From Rubripirellula reticaptiva (GTDB lineage: Bacteria > Planctomycetota > Planctomycetia > Pirellulales > Pirellulaceae), in NCBI RefSeq assembly GCF_007860175.1, contig NZ_SJPX01000006.1, forward strand, positions 2,074-66,073: a stretch of 64,000 bases of DNA, read 5' to 3'. A program made the translations under genes and the position numbers. A model generated the notes under the pieces. It made no database searches. It saw only the letters and a program-made list of their open reading frames with translations, and was not told where the DNA came from. This document shows, one piece after another, positions 52,757-61,476 of this stretch. Every line of letters begins with the position of its first letter. Positions within the stretch are counted from its first letter, which is position 1.

Positions 52757-54414
52757 AGTTGCGTTCCTACCAGCAAGCCGCAGTTGATGCGGTCTACGAT
52801 CACCTTCGCAACCGCGACGACAATCCCGTCGCGGTGTTACCAACGGGTGCCGGCAAGAGTCTCGTGCTCGCAAAGATCGCGTCCGACGCCGTGACGCAAT
52901 GGAATGGGCGTGTATTGATCTTGGCTCACGTCAAAGAGCTGCTCGAACAGAACGCTGACAAGGTTCGGCGACTGTGTCCCGATGTCAAGGTCGGGCTTTA
53001 TTCGGCCGGCCTTAAGAAGCGAGACACAAACACACCAGTTCTCGTTGCAGGCATTCAAAGCATCTACAAGCGAGCGTGTGACCTCGATCCGTTTGATCTG
53101 ATAGTCGTCGACGAAGCCCATCTGATTTCAAAGAAGGGCGACGGCATGTATCGGCAATTCCTGGCCGACTGCAAGATTATCAATCCGCACGTTCGTGTGA
53201 TCGGCCTGACCGCCACTCCGTTCCGCCTCGATTCCGGCATGATCTGTTCGCCGGACCATTTCCTGAATGAAGTCTGCTACGAGATCGGAATCAAGGAACT
53301 AATCCGTGACGGATACTTGAGTCCGCTCATTTCCAAAGCCGGCGTGCATCGAGCGGATTTTGGAGGTCTGCACATCCGGGCCGGCGAGTTTGTCAGCGAA
53401 GAAGTCGAATCGCTGGTCAACGACGACGCCCTCGTGTCGGCCGCGTGTGCCGAAATCGTCGAACTGACGGCTGATCGCCGGGCGGTCCTTATCTTCGCGT
53501 CGTCCGTCGCACACGGGCGGCGTGTGGTCGAGGTGTTGAAAGGAAATCACGGTATCGAGTGTGGTTTCGTAACCGGCGAAACACCGGCTGGCGAACGAGA
53601 CGAATTGTTGGCCCGCTTTCGCGGCGATGCTCCAGCATCGTTAATCGAAACCGAACCGCTACGATTTCTTTGCAATGTGAATGTGCTCACCACCGGCTTC
53701 GATGCCCCCCGTGTCGACTGTGTCGTGATGCTGCGTCCAACGATGTCGCCCGGACTGCTCTACCAATGCGTCGGCCGCGGTTTCCGCTTGCACCCGGATA
53801 AACAAGATTGCCTCGTCCTCGACTTTGGCGGCAACATCGAACGTCATGGACCGATCGACCAGATCAAACCGAAGGACAAAGCCAAACGTCCGGACCAAGG
53901 TCCACCGGCGAAAGAGTGTGAAAAGTGTCACGCCTTGGTCGCATGCGGCTATGCCAACTGTCCCGAGTGCGGTCATCCGTTTCCGCCTCCGCAGCGTGAA
54001 GCCCACGACGCCGAGGCAAGCGAGGCCGGCGTGTTGTCTGGTGAAGTGACCGACACCGACTACGACGTCCAAGACATCATCTATCGCATCCATCGCAAAC
54101 GCGACGCCGACGAAGATGCACCACGATGCCTGCGCGTCGACTACATGATCGGCCTCGAACGTTGGCAGAGCGAATTCATCTGCATCGAACACTCTGGCTA
54201 CGCACGTCGCAAAGCCGAAGCGTGGTGGCGTGACCGTTGCCTCGATCCTTGTCCTACGAACGCCGAAGAAGCGATTGATATTGCCGAATCAGGTTTGCTC
54301 GCGGCGACCGAAACACTAACAGTACGCTCAATCGCCGGCCAGAAATACGATCGCATCATCAAACAGACGCTCTGCGAGATTCCAAACGTTGCGTTGGAGG
54401 AGGCACCCTTTTGA
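52753..54414 (+). CDS. DEAH-type superfamily 2 helicase, 553 aa
   Basis: Walker A PTGAGKS (about 31-37), DEAH (about 119-122) and GLTATPFRLD mark the SF2 core. The C-terminal RecA lobe has LCNVNVLTTGFDAPRVDCVVMLRPT and YQCVGRGFRLHPDKQDCLVLDF. A zinc-finger-like stretch (CEKCHALVACGYANCPECG) follows and then a C-terminal domain of about 130 residues. It resembles phage ComF- or Ski2-like replicative or branch-migrating helicases. It overlaps rusA upstream and the primase downstream. Confidence 0.88.
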   Translation: MKLRSYQQAAVDAVYDHLRNRDDNPVAVLPTGAGKSLVLAKIASDAVTQWNGRVLILAHVKELLEQNADKVRRLCPDVKVGLYSAGLKKRDTNTPVLVAGIQSIYKRACDLDPFDLIVVDEAHLISKKGDGMYRQFLADCKIINPHVRVIGLTATPFRLDSGMICSPDHFLNEVCYEIGIKELIRDGYLSPLISKAGVHRADFGGLHIRAGEFVSEEVESLVNDDALVSAACAEIVELTADRRAVLIFASSVAHGRRVVEVLKGNHGIECGFVTGETPAGERDELLARFRGDAPASLIETEPLRFLCNVNVLTTGFDAPRVDCVVMLRPTMSPGLLYQCVGRGFRLHPDKQDCLVLDFGGNIERHGPIDQIKPKDKAKRPDQGPPAKECEKCHALVACGYANCPECGHPFPPPQREAHDAEASEAGVLSGEVTDTDYDVQDIIYRIHRKRDADEDAPRCLRVDYMIGLERWQSEFICIEHSGYARRKAEAWWRDRCLDPCPTNAEEAIDIAESGLLAATETLTVRSIAGQKYDRIIKQTLCEIPNVALEEAPF

Positions 54415-56591
54415 TGGCCGATGTGCGCGAGCAAGTCACGATCTATCGACAGCGTGGTTGGTACAGCGTGCCGCTGCGCCCGCGATCGAAATCACCGGCA
54501 CGTCGTGATTGGACGAATCTTCGATTGAACCCCGAGGTCTTTCCCGAACAAGGCAATATCGGAATCATCCTTGGCGAGCCATCTGGTTGGCTCGTCGACG
54601 TTGATCTCGATTGTCCCGAAGCGATCGAATTGGCTGATAGTTATCTGCCCCCAACGCAAGCAATCACCGGCCGACCGACAGCCCAGCGATCGCATCGTTG
54701 GTACATCGCAATCGGCGCGACCACTGAAAAACATACCGATCCGAGTGATGGCTCGATGATCGTCGAATTGCGTTCAACCGGAACGCAAACCGTCGTCGGG
54801 CCAAGTATCCATCCCGACGGTGAAGTTTACGAAAGACTCGATGGCGAGCCAGCGTCCGTTCCCTCGTTGATGTTGGCCGCATGCGTCAAAGCACTTGCGG
54901 AGGCCGTCATCCATCGGCGTGGAACTGCGAAGCCACCGCAACGAACCGCCACATTGCCGCCGCAGTCGGTGCGTATGGGCAACGACGTGGAATCGCGGGC
55001 GATTGGTTATGTCAACGCAATGCCGCCAGCGATCGCCGGCAGTGGCGGTCACTCGCAAACGTATGCCGCCGCGACGGCGCTCATTCACGGTTTTGGCCTC
55101 GACCCGGCGGAATCGCTCGCCATTCTGACCAACTATTACAACCCTCGCTGCAATCCGCCTTGGTCCGACAAGGAACTGCAACACAAAGTCAACCAAGCGG
55201 CAACGAAACCGCACGATCGCCCATTCGGCTGGCTTCGTGATGATGGGGCGATCGAGACCGCCGCCAACGATGTAGACCTAAGCCAGTTCATGGTCGGCAA
55301 GCGATCGCCGGAGGTTGCCAGCTCACCTCCGCCGGTCGAAACAACTCCAGATCCTGGACAGCTACCCGAGCGACTATTCGATGTGCCGGGCTTTGTTCGC
55401 CGTGTCATGGATTTCACGCTCGCGAATGCTCCCTATCCGAATATCGGCCTGGCGTTTTGCGGCGCGATGGCACTGCAATCGTTTCTCGCTGGACGAAAGG
55501 TCTGCACGTCGGGTGACCTGCGAACGAATCTGTATCTACTCGCTCTCGCCAGCAGCGGAACGGGCAAGGAGTTTCCTCGCAAAGTCAATTCGCAGATTCT
55601 GTTTCAAATCGGCATGTCCGCATCAATCGGAGACAAATTCGCTTCCGGCGAAGGCATTCAAGATGCTCTCGTCCGCACCGGCCGGATGCTATTTCAGAAC
55701 GACGAGATGGACGGAGTGCTACGCCAGATCAATCTCGATCGTGAAAACAGCCGCGAGTCCATCCCGAATATCCTGCTCACGCTCTACACGTCGGCCGGCG
55801 ACGTCTATCCGATCCGCGTGAAGGCGAATCAGAAAGAAGCGATCCACGTCGACCAGCCGCACTTGACGCTCTTCGGCACCGCGACGCCCCAGTACTTCTA
55901 CGAATCGCTCTCGAAGCGAATGCTAACGAACGGCTTTTTCGCACGCCTCAACATCATCGACGTCGGCAAACGTGGCTCAGGCCAATCGCCAGGTTCCGCT
56001 CGTGATCTGCCCGAGGAGATTCTCGAAACAGCAAAGTGGTGGGCGGACTTTGAGCCTGGCAGTGGCAACTTCCTGAACTTCCACCCCAGGCCGCTCGTGG
56101 TGCAAGCCACCCCGGACGCTGCCGAAGCGATCGACAGCCTGCGGTTGATGACAGAGAACGAATACAACGCAGCGGAAGAGGCACTCGATGAAGTCGCTCG
56201 TACGGCATGGAGTCGTACGTGCGAACACGCTAAGAAGCTGGCGTTGATCTATGCGTGCAGCGAAAACCACATCGAACCGCTAATCGGCTTGCCAGCGGTG
56301 GAGTGGGCGACCGAGTTCGCAATGCACCAGACCCGCCGACAATTGTATCTCGCGTCCGTGCACGTCGCCGAGAATCCGTTTCATGCTGAGTGCTTGAAGC
56401 TGCTCAAACGACTCGGCGAGCAACCCGAACAGCGAATGCAACGACAACACATTCTCAAGTACATGAAGTGCAAGGCCGCTGACTTGGACCAGATCATTTT
56501 GACGCTCGTGCAACAAGGCGAGATCGAACCCATCACCATGCCGACCGCCACCAAGACCGCGAGCGGCTTCCAGCGTGTCGTTGCGGAATGA
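54411..56591 (+). CDS. Bifunctional primase-polymerase with DUF3987-like ATPase part, 726 aa
   Basis: The N terminus is a prim-pol domain: WYSVPLRPRSKSP, the catalytic VDVDLDCPEA (D-x-D) and later SHRWYIA and GSMIVELRSTGTQTVVGPSIHPDG. A linker of about 100 residues precedes a helicase-like part with LALASSGTGKE (degenerate Walker A lacking the final T/S), LFQNDEMDGVLRQ (Walker B-like DE) and LFGTATPQYFYESLSKRM. Such fusions start replication of phages and plasmids. The K-E end of the P-loop is odd but common in DUF3987 relatives. It is coupled to the helicase (ATGA-type overlap). Confidence 0.82.
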   Translation: MMADVREQVTIYRQRGWYSVPLRPRSKSPARRDWTNLRLNPEVFPEQGNIGIILGEPSGWLVDVDLDCPEAIELADSYLPPTQAITGRPTAQRSHRWYIAIGATTEKHTDPSDGSMIVELRSTGTQTVVGPSIHPDGEVYERLDGEPASVPSLMLAACVKALAEAVIHRRGTAKPPQRTATLPPQSVRMGNDVESRAIGYVNAMPPAIAGSGGHSQTYAAATALIHGFGLDPAESLAILTNYYNPRCNPPWSDKELQHKVNQAATKPHDRPFGWLRDDGAIETAANDVDLSQFMVGKRSPEVASSPPPVETTPDPGQLPERLFDVPGFVRRVMDFTLANAPYPNIGLAFCGAMALQSFLAGRKVCTSGDLRTNLYLLALASSGTGKEFPRKVNSQILFQIGMSASIGDKFASGEGIQDALVRTGRMLFQNDEMDGVLRQINLDRENSRESIPNILLTLYTSAGDVYPIRVKANQKEAIHVDQPHLTLFGTATPQYFYESLSKRMLTNGFFARLNIIDVGKRGSGQSPGSARDLPEEILETAKWWADFEPGSGNFLNFHPRPLVVQATPDAAEAIDSLRLMTENEYNAAEEALDEVARTAWSRTCEHAKKLALIYACSENHIEPLIGLPAVEWATEFAMHQTRRQLYLASVHVAENPFHAECLKLLKRLGEQPEQRMQRQHILKYMKCKAADLDQIILTLVQQGEIEPITMPTATKTASGFQRVVAE

Positions 56592-56968
56592 AACCTTCAC
56601 CTACGCTTCCCAATCCTTCCCCAAATAGAGAAGGATTCGACCCGAAAGCAGTGAATCGTTCCCAAACCTTCCCCAGCGTTGGGGAAGGATTAGAGAAGGA
56701 TTCCAAAGGACGTTTGACTAACAAATATAGGAACAATCTCTCTCTTTCTATGAATACTTCCCCTGTTCCCCCGCTCATGCCCGCGATGACCAAATCTCAG
56801 ACCGCCAGCCCTCGCACGGGGCTGGGGAAGGATTCGAGGGAAGGATTGCCCCAACGGACCGACCGCAAAACGATTAGGTACTCCCGGCGGATCGTATCTC
56901 TGGTCAGGGCCACGGGAACAGCAGCCTTATTAGGCACAGTTTGTTTCGCTTGTCCGAATGAAAATTGA
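56588..56968 (+). CDS. Possible low-complexity protein across iteron-like repeats, 126 aa
   Basis: The ATG overlaps the primase stop (ATGA) and the frame stays open for 126 codons. The first 80 residues (KPSPTLPNPSPNREGFDP and onward) are low-complexity and encoded by the repeats, and the end is short and basic. It may be a translation by-product of the repeat region rather than a functional protein. Confidence 0.3.
   Translation: MKPSPTLPNPSPNREGFDPKAVNRSQTFPSVGEGLEKDSKGRLTNKYRNNLSLSMNTSPVPPLMPAMTKSQTASPRTGLGKDSREGLPQRTDRKTIRYSRRIVSLVRATGTAALLGTVCFACPNEN
56612..56847. repeat. Iteron-like repeats of an 11-bp word (candidate origin)
   Basis: Copies of GGGGAAGGATT or AGAGAAGGATT stand at 56627, 56681, 56692, 56824 and 56837, with inverted copies at 56612 and 56654. 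Copies at 56681 and 56692 are directly adjacent, and 56654-56691 forms a hairpin (CCTTCCCC..GGGGAAGG). Clusters like this next to a primase gene are often replication origins; this is an inference. Confidence 0.5.
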
Positions 56969-56975
56969 TTAAACG

Positions 56976-57542
56976 TCATTCAATGTTGAACAGGGCGATG
57001 ATCTCAGGTTTTCCTTCATCGGCTGCGATGTCGATCATGGACTGTCCCTCATCGTTGCGATGGTTGGGATCGGCCCCCGATTTGAGAAGCAATCTGACGA
57101 GACGGCTGTTCTCACCGAGGATCGCCTCGCGTAGAGCATTGTTTCCCACGTCGTCGGTGGCATTTGCGTCCGCTCCAGCGTCGATCAGAAGCCAAGCGAT
57201 TTCAAAGCGACCGTCATAAGCAGCTTGAAAGAGAGGCGTTTTCTTCAGCGCGACCGATCGAATATTGGGGTCCGCTCCACCCTTCAAAAGTACGTCCACC
57301 GTCGGAACTGCGTTGTTGCGGACCGCATACGTCAACAGCGAATCTTCTGCAGCATCACCGTTTCGCGAATTCGGATCGACTCCGGCTTTGAGTCGCCCTT
57401 TGATGAAGGAAGGACTGAGAATCGCAGCCCGGCTAAAAACGGGAGAATCTTCGTTCAACGCCAATGCAGCATCTGACAGTGATGGTTCGCCGCATCCAAC
57501 CACAACAAGCAAACCAGCGATCGCAAAGAATGGGAGTTTCAT
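56976..57542 (-). CDS. Ankyrin-repeat lipoprotein, 188 aa
   Basis: A short lipoprotein signal ends LLVVVGCGEP, with the lipid Cys near 17. After a linker, four to five ankyrin repeats follow (LLTYAVRNNAVPTVDVLLKGGADPN, PLFQAAYDGRFEIAWLLIDAGADAN, ALREAILGENSRLVRLLLKSGADPN, SMIDIAADEGKPEIIALF). It is likely envelope-anchored and mediates protein binding. It is on the opposite strand to the replication module, so it is probably a separate morphogenesis or cargo gene. Confidence 0.85.
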   Translation of the reverse strand: MKLPFFAIAGLLVVVGCGEPSLSDAALALNEDSPVFSRAAILSPSFIKGRLKAGVDPNSRNGDAAEDSLLTYAVRNNAVPTVDVLLKGGADPNIRSVALKKTPLFQAAYDGRFEIAWLLIDAGADANATDDVGNNALREAILGENSRLVRLLLKSGADPNHRNDEGQSMIDIAADEGKPEIIALFNIE

Positions 57543-57759
57543 TGATTGTGTTTCAGGGAACTAATGCAAGAGGAAAACAGGGGGCAAAAACATTCTGGCA
57601 TAGTGTATCCGATTGCGATGTCTGGCTCGCGCTGTTGCGATCGAAGTAACCAACGAACCAGCACATTTGAGAAGCTTGATTCACCCCACCCAAACATCTA
57701 ACCAACCACCCAACGACCGACCCTTTTCCGCTTCTTCCCCTTTGGAAAAGGACTCTGCC

Positions 57760-59070
57760 ATGCAGGTCGAAATGTGGACGCTTGATCGGATCAAGCCTTA
57801 CGAAAACAACCCCCGTATCAATGACGACGCCGTTGATGCCGTCATCCTCTCGATCAATGAATTCGGGTTTCGCCAGCCGATCGTAGTCGATACCGACGGT
57901 GTCATCATTGTTGGACACACGCGGTACAAAGCTGCGAAGAAGCTCTGGCTGACCGAAGTCCCCGTGCACGTCGCGACGGACCTCGAGCCCGAAGCGGTGA
58001 AAGCGTATCGGATCGCCGACAATCGAACAGGCGAAAATGCCGAATGGGATTGGGACTTGCTGCCCATCGAAATCGGCGAACTGCAGAACTCGGGTTTCGA
58101 TTGTGAGTTGCTCGGGTTCAATGACGACGAACTCGCCAAGCTGCTCGATCCCGGCGTGACACAAGGTCTAACCGATCCCGAGGACGTGCCGGAGTCGCCG
58201 GACGAAGCGGTGACTCAGCCCGGCGACGTTTGGATCCTCGGCGACCACCGATTGCTGTGCGGTGATTCGTCGAAAGCCGAAGACGTCGATCGCTTGCTAG
58301 CCGGCGCGAAGATTCACCTGGTGAATACCGATCCGCCGTACAACGTCAACGTCGAACCGCGAAGCAAGAACGCGATCGCTGCCGGCAACAGTTCGTTCCC
58401 GGCCGGCGAAGGCAAGACGAAAGCCGGCGACAAAAAGATGCGAGCCAAGGATCGCGTCCTTGCAAACGATAAAGTCAGCGACGACGAGTTTGCATCACTG
58501 CTCGCCGCCTGGTTCGGCCACATCGGCCGCGTGTTGCAACCGGGTCGCTGCTTCTACATCTGGGGCGGCTTCTCCAACATCGGCTGCTATCCGCCGGCAC
58601 TAGCGGCCAGCGGGCTGTATCTTTCGCAGACCATCATTTGGGACAAGATGCACCCGGTCATCAATCGGAAAGATTTCATGTCCGGCCACGAGTGGGCGTT
58701 CTACGGTTGGCGTGAGGGTGCCGGCCACAAGTTCTTCGGGCCGAACAACGCCACCGACCTTTGGCACGTCAAGAAGATACCGCCACAACAGTTGGAACAT
58801 CTCACCGGCAAGCCGGCGGAACTCGCCGTGACAGCGATGCAGTACTCAAGCCGCAAGGGCGAGAATGTGCTGGACTTGTTCGGCGGCAGCGGATCGACAT
58901 TGATCGCGGCCGAGCAAACAGGACGCAAGGCGTTCTTGATGGAGCTCGATCCGCCGTACTGCGACGTGATCGTTGATCGCTACCAACGCTTTACCGGGAA
59001 GCCGGCGGTACTGGAACGCACCGGCGAATCACCGATCGCGATGAAACCGCGAGAGGAGAAGATGCGGTAG
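57760..59070 (+). CDS. ParB-like nuclease fused to DNA methyltransferase, 436 aa
   Basis: The first 130 residues match a ParB/Srx-type domain: IKPYENNPRINDDAVDAVILSINEFGFRQPIVVDTDGVIIVGHTRYKAAKKL. The rest is a beta-class MTase: motif IV TDPPYN at about 190-195, then WAFYGWREG and GHKFFGP, and motif I NVLDLFGGSGSTLIAAEQ at about 367-384 after motif IV. It would methylate adenine or N4-cytosine; the site is unknown. Such fusions are typical of phages and islands and can protect element DNA. An ATG at 57613 is in frame, but the ATG at 57760 fits the ParB start. Confidence 0.88.
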   Translation: MQVEMWTLDRIKPYENNPRINDDAVDAVILSINEFGFRQPIVVDTDGVIIVGHTRYKAAKKLWLTEVPVHVATDLEPEAVKAYRIADNRTGENAEWDWDLLPIEIGELQNSGFDCELLGFNDDELAKLLDPGVTQGLTDPEDVPESPDEAVTQPGDVWILGDHRLLCGDSSKAEDVDRLLAGAKIHLVNTDPPYNVNVEPRSKNAIAAGNSSFPAGEGKTKAGDKKMRAKDRVLANDKVSDDEFASLLAAWFGHIGRVLQPGRCFYIWGGFSNIGCYPPALAASGLYLSQTIIWDKMHPVINRKDFMSGHEWAFYGWREGAGHKFFGPNNATDLWHVKKIPPQQLEHLTGKPAELAVTAMQYSSRKGENVLDLFGGSGSTLIAAEQTGRKAFLMELDPPYCDVIVDRYQRFTGKPAVLERTGESPIAMKPREEKMR

Positions 59071-59077
59071 CCAGCCA

Positions 59078-59836
59078 ATGCGACACTATCACGGTACCCC
59101 CTTGGGCGGAACTCGCGACTCGGTTGCACGCTTTATCGCTACGGGCAACCGGCATTTCTTGGTGCCTTTTGGCCGCGAGGAGGACTTGCCAATCGTCGCT
59201 GAGGCCAGCACTGGTTTTTGTCTTGACAATGGTGCTTTTTCAGCGTGGAAAACCGGAAAACCAATCGCTGACTGGTCGCCCTACTACGCATGGGTAGAAG
59301 CGTGGTGTCGCAATCCGCGTTTCGACTTCGCGTTCATACCGGATGTCATCGACGGTACTGAAGAGGAGAACGATCGGCTCATTGAAGAATTCGGTTGTTC
59401 AGCAGTGGGGCGTTTTGGAGTTCCCGTTTGGCACCTGAATGAATCGCTCCGGCGACTTGAAAGGCTTGTCGACGATTGGACCGTCATCGCTCTAGGAAGC
59501 AGCGGAGAATACGCCAAGCCGAAAACCGAACGTTGGAACCGCCGCATGTCTGACGCGATGGGTGTTCTGTGCGATGAGCATGGAAGGCCAAAAGCAAGGC
59601 TGCACGGACTACGCATGTTGGATCCAGCAATCGTAGCTCGCTATCCATTTCATTCTGCCGACAGCACCAACGTTGCTCAAAACAGCCAACTGCTTGCTCG
59701 CTTCGGCATGTACAAGCCGCCAACGCAGGCGCAACGGCGCGAGGTTATCGCATCGAGAATTGAAGCCACTCGCTCGCCGAGCGTCTGGACACCCGTTACT
59801 GAAACTCAAACTTTTCTTGAACTGGAAGCTGAATGA
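59078..59836 (+). CDS. TGT/DpdA-like phage protein, 252 aa
   Basis: Typical pattern for a phage-borne family related to tRNA-guanine transglycosylases: YHGTPLGG, FCLDNGAFSAWKTGKPIADW, IPDVIDGTEEENDRLI, PVWHLNES, ALGSSGEYAKPKTERWNRRM, RLHGLRMLD and SADSTNVAQN. The DNGAFS and IPDV positions fit the barrel aspartates of TGT enzymes. DpdA-type enzymes insert 7-deazaguanine bases into DNA, but other genes of that pathway (FolE, QueD, QueE, QueC) are not in the window. It follows the MTase gene by 7 bp, so DNA modification is the best guess. Confidence 0.6.
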   Translation: MRHYHGTPLGGTRDSVARFIATGNRHFLVPFGREEDLPIVAEASTGFCLDNGAFSAWKTGKPIADWSPYYAWVEAWCRNPRFDFAFIPDVIDGTEEENDRLIEEFGCSAVGRFGVPVWHLNESLRRLERLVDDWTVIALGSSGEYAKPKTERWNRRMSDAMGVLCDEHGRPKARLHGLRMLDPAIVARYPFHSADSTNVAQNSQLLARFGMYKPPTQAQRREVIASRIEATRSPSVWTPVTETQTFLELEAE

Positions 59837-60120
59837 ATACACACGAAACGACGATCCACGGACGCTGTCCCATCAACGGCGTCTGGGATTACTACACGCT
59901 ACGAGTCACCACCGATCGCTTCGTCCGGGTAGAGGATATCGAGGAGATGGCTGATTTCGTTCGCGGGAAAGCGATGTGCCAAGAGGATATCGCAAAGGAG
60001 TTGCGAACGACCCTGCCGGCTCATTGCACCGTCGAGGTGATCGGCCGGCACGGACAGAACTGCGAAACGGTCGTGCGACTGGAGGCTCACGCCGACCCCG
60101 CGTTCTCGGCATCCTCATAG
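59833..60120 (+). CDS. Small hypothetical protein, 95 aa
   Basis: Starts THETTIHGRCPINGVWDYYTLRVTTDRFVRVEDIEEMADFVRGKAMCQEDIAKEL and contains a His/Asp-rich first part and a conserved-looking helix. It overlaps the previous gene by 4 bp (ATGA) and so belongs to that operon. No family is recognised. The single Cys pair is not a clear zinc site. Confidence 0.6.
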   Translation: MNTHETTIHGRCPINGVWDYYTLRVTTDRFVRVEDIEEMADFVRGKAMCQEDIAKELRTTLPAHCTVEVIGRHGQNCETVVRLEAHADPAFSASS

Positions 60121-60177
60121 TCAACCGGTGACGTGCGACAAATATTCACAGAAATGAGGAAAGGAGAATCTTTGTGT

Positions 60178-60498
60178 CTAGAGTTCCTTGTAGGACCAAG
60201 CTCCGTCGTCAAAGACATAGACGAACCGAGCACCGCAGTTCCTTGCAAAGTCCAGCAGCGAATCGTGTGTTGGCAGAATCGCTGGCGGGTCACCGTCGGC
60301 AAAGCGCTCTGCCTCGCCCATCTCGGCGTCCAAGCAGCGGATATCGCCGCCGTCGATCAAGGTTTCCGCTTCTTCGGTCGTTTGGTAGTTGGCCATCAAA
60401 AGTGCTCCGGTGTGTTCGGGGTAGCCATCGAAGTGAAGGTAGACCGCTGCGTACGTTCGGTCGGGGCTGCGGACGGCGATCGTCGCACGTGTGGACAT
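60178..60498 (-). CDS. Small hypothetical protein, 106 aa
   Basis: The sequence STRATIAVRSPDRTYAAVYLHFDGYPEHTGALLMANYQTTEEAETLIDGGDIRCLD resembles small proteins seen in phages and plasmids of many phyla. It has a beta-alpha core and a Tyr/Asp-rich end. No function is known. It begins the leftward accessory cluster 12 bp from the next gene. Confidence 0.6.
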   Translation of the reverse strand: MSTRATIAVRSPDRTYAAVYLHFDGYPEHTGALLMANYQTTEEAETLIDGGDIRCLDAEMGEAERFADGDPPAILPTHDSLLDFARNCGARFVYVFDDGAWSYKEL

Positions 60499-60510
60499 GG
60501 TGGTTGCTCC

Positions 60511-60726
60511 TTAGTTCGTGGTGTCGGCCGGCAGTCGCTCGACGACGTCCGGGGGAATGGAAAGCATCAGCGACCGGCCGTTGTCCCAATCCACATCGAC
60601 TTGCGTCCAATCGCTTAGCGGATAGACGCCGGCCACCGTTCCGGTCGTGCCGGCGGGAATCGGATCGGGGTCGTCGGTCATCGAAAGCAGCCGCACGCGG
60701 TCGCCCGCCTTGAGGTTGGTTTTCAT
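60511..60726 (-). CDS. DUF4314-family small protein, 71 aa
   Basis: The segment LKAGDRVRLLSMTDDPDPIPAGTTGTVAGVYPLSDWTQVDVDWDNGRSLMLSIPPD matches the DUF4314 pattern: an SH3-like small barrel with a DPDPIPxGTxGTV motif, common in mobile-element accessory regions. The frame is open further to 60828, but the ATG at 60726 follows ATCAAAACG and starts the family's first strand. Role unknown. Confidence 0.7.
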   Translation of the reverse strand: MKTNLKAGDRVRLLSMTDDPDPIPAGTTGTVAGVYPLSDWTQVDVDWDNGRSLMLSIPPDVVERLPADTTN

Positions 60727-60737
60727 CGTTTTGATTC

Positions 60738-60971
60738 CTAGTTGCGAGCGTTGTTGGTTTCGTCGACCAGCGCGGCGACTTCCGAAAGCTGAGCGTTGAC
60801 CAAGTTCAGTGCTCGTACGTGCGTCCATCGCAATGCCTTGTTGTCCGGCCGAATCATTCGGTCCAACTGCAACTCGATGTGCTGCAAGAGGTCGCGTGAA
60901 ATTTGGTGAGCGTTGTCGTAAGCCGCTGCCGGTTCGACCGGCCGCGCGGCGAGCGTTTCAATCTTTGCCAT
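60738..60971 (-). CDS. Small hypothetical protein, 77 aa
   Basis: From the ATG at 60971 (AKIETLAARPVEPAAAYDNAHQISRDLLQHIELQLDRMIR) the protein is helical with a basic centre. A GGAG ribosome site precedes the ATG. The conserved 37-bp block (copy A) starts about 40 bp upstream, so that block is probably part of its promoter. No function is recognised. Confidence 0.6.
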   Translation of the reverse strand: MAKIETLAARPVEPAAAYDNAHQISRDLLQHIELQLDRMIRPDNKALRWTHVRALNLVNAQLSEVAALVDETNNARN

Positions 60972-61012
60972 TTCGTTTCTCCGTTCGTGTTTGAAAAACC
61001 GTTCGTACAACC

Positions 61013-61051
61013 ACACATGAGCCATGACTTTCCAAACACATCAAGCGAAGT
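61013..61051 (-). promoter_or_regulatory. Conserved 37-bp block, copy A
   Basis: On the minus strand TTCGCTTGATGTGTTTGGAA (61051-61032) leads into AGTCATGGCTCATGTGTGG. Copies at 62394-62432 and 63117-63155 share about 30 of 37 positions. All three stand 40-55 bp upstream of small leftward genes. The TTGATG word could be a -35 box. Confidence 0.6.
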
Positions 61052-61230
61052 CTGCGAAACACGCCTCAGAATTCGCATACTTTTTCGGTGCGCCCAACGA
61101 GCCGCGACGTGGCCTCGTGTCGCGTCGTTTGGAAGGTCGGCGTTGTGTTTCCCGTCACGATAAAACGCCCGCACGTTGCAAACGTCGGGCGTTGTCGGCG
61201 AAGCTTCGCCGAGAGGGATCATCCGGCCGG

Positions 61231-61464
61231 CTACAAGCCGATCGGTACCAGAACGTGCGAGTCCGGACCCGTCACCGGGAACGATTCGCCGGCGTCGGTT
61301 CTGGCGTACAGGGCGTCGCCGCGTCGTATGACGTCACGCACCGGCCCGGCGTCAATCATCTCGTTGCGGATCGACCGCAGTTCGTATCTCACGTCTGGCT
61401 CCGGCGTCGCGGTTTCACCGTGTTCCAAGTCCTCGACAGTTCGCAGGTCGTAAAAATGCTTCAT
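61231..61464 (-). CDS. Small hypothetical protein, 77 aa
   Basis: Sequence KHFYDLRTVEDLEHGETATPEPDVRYELRSIRNEMIDAGPVRDVIRRGDALYARTD; acidic, with a beta/alpha pattern. It lies 12 bp downstream of the HARE-HTH gene on the same strand and probably shares its transcript. Family unknown. Confidence 0.55.
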   Translation of the reverse strand: MKHFYDLRTVEDLEHGETATPEPDVRYELRSIRNEMIDAGPVRDVIRRGDALYARTDAGESFPVTGPDSHVLVPIGL

Positions 61465-61476
61465 GGCTCAATCCCC

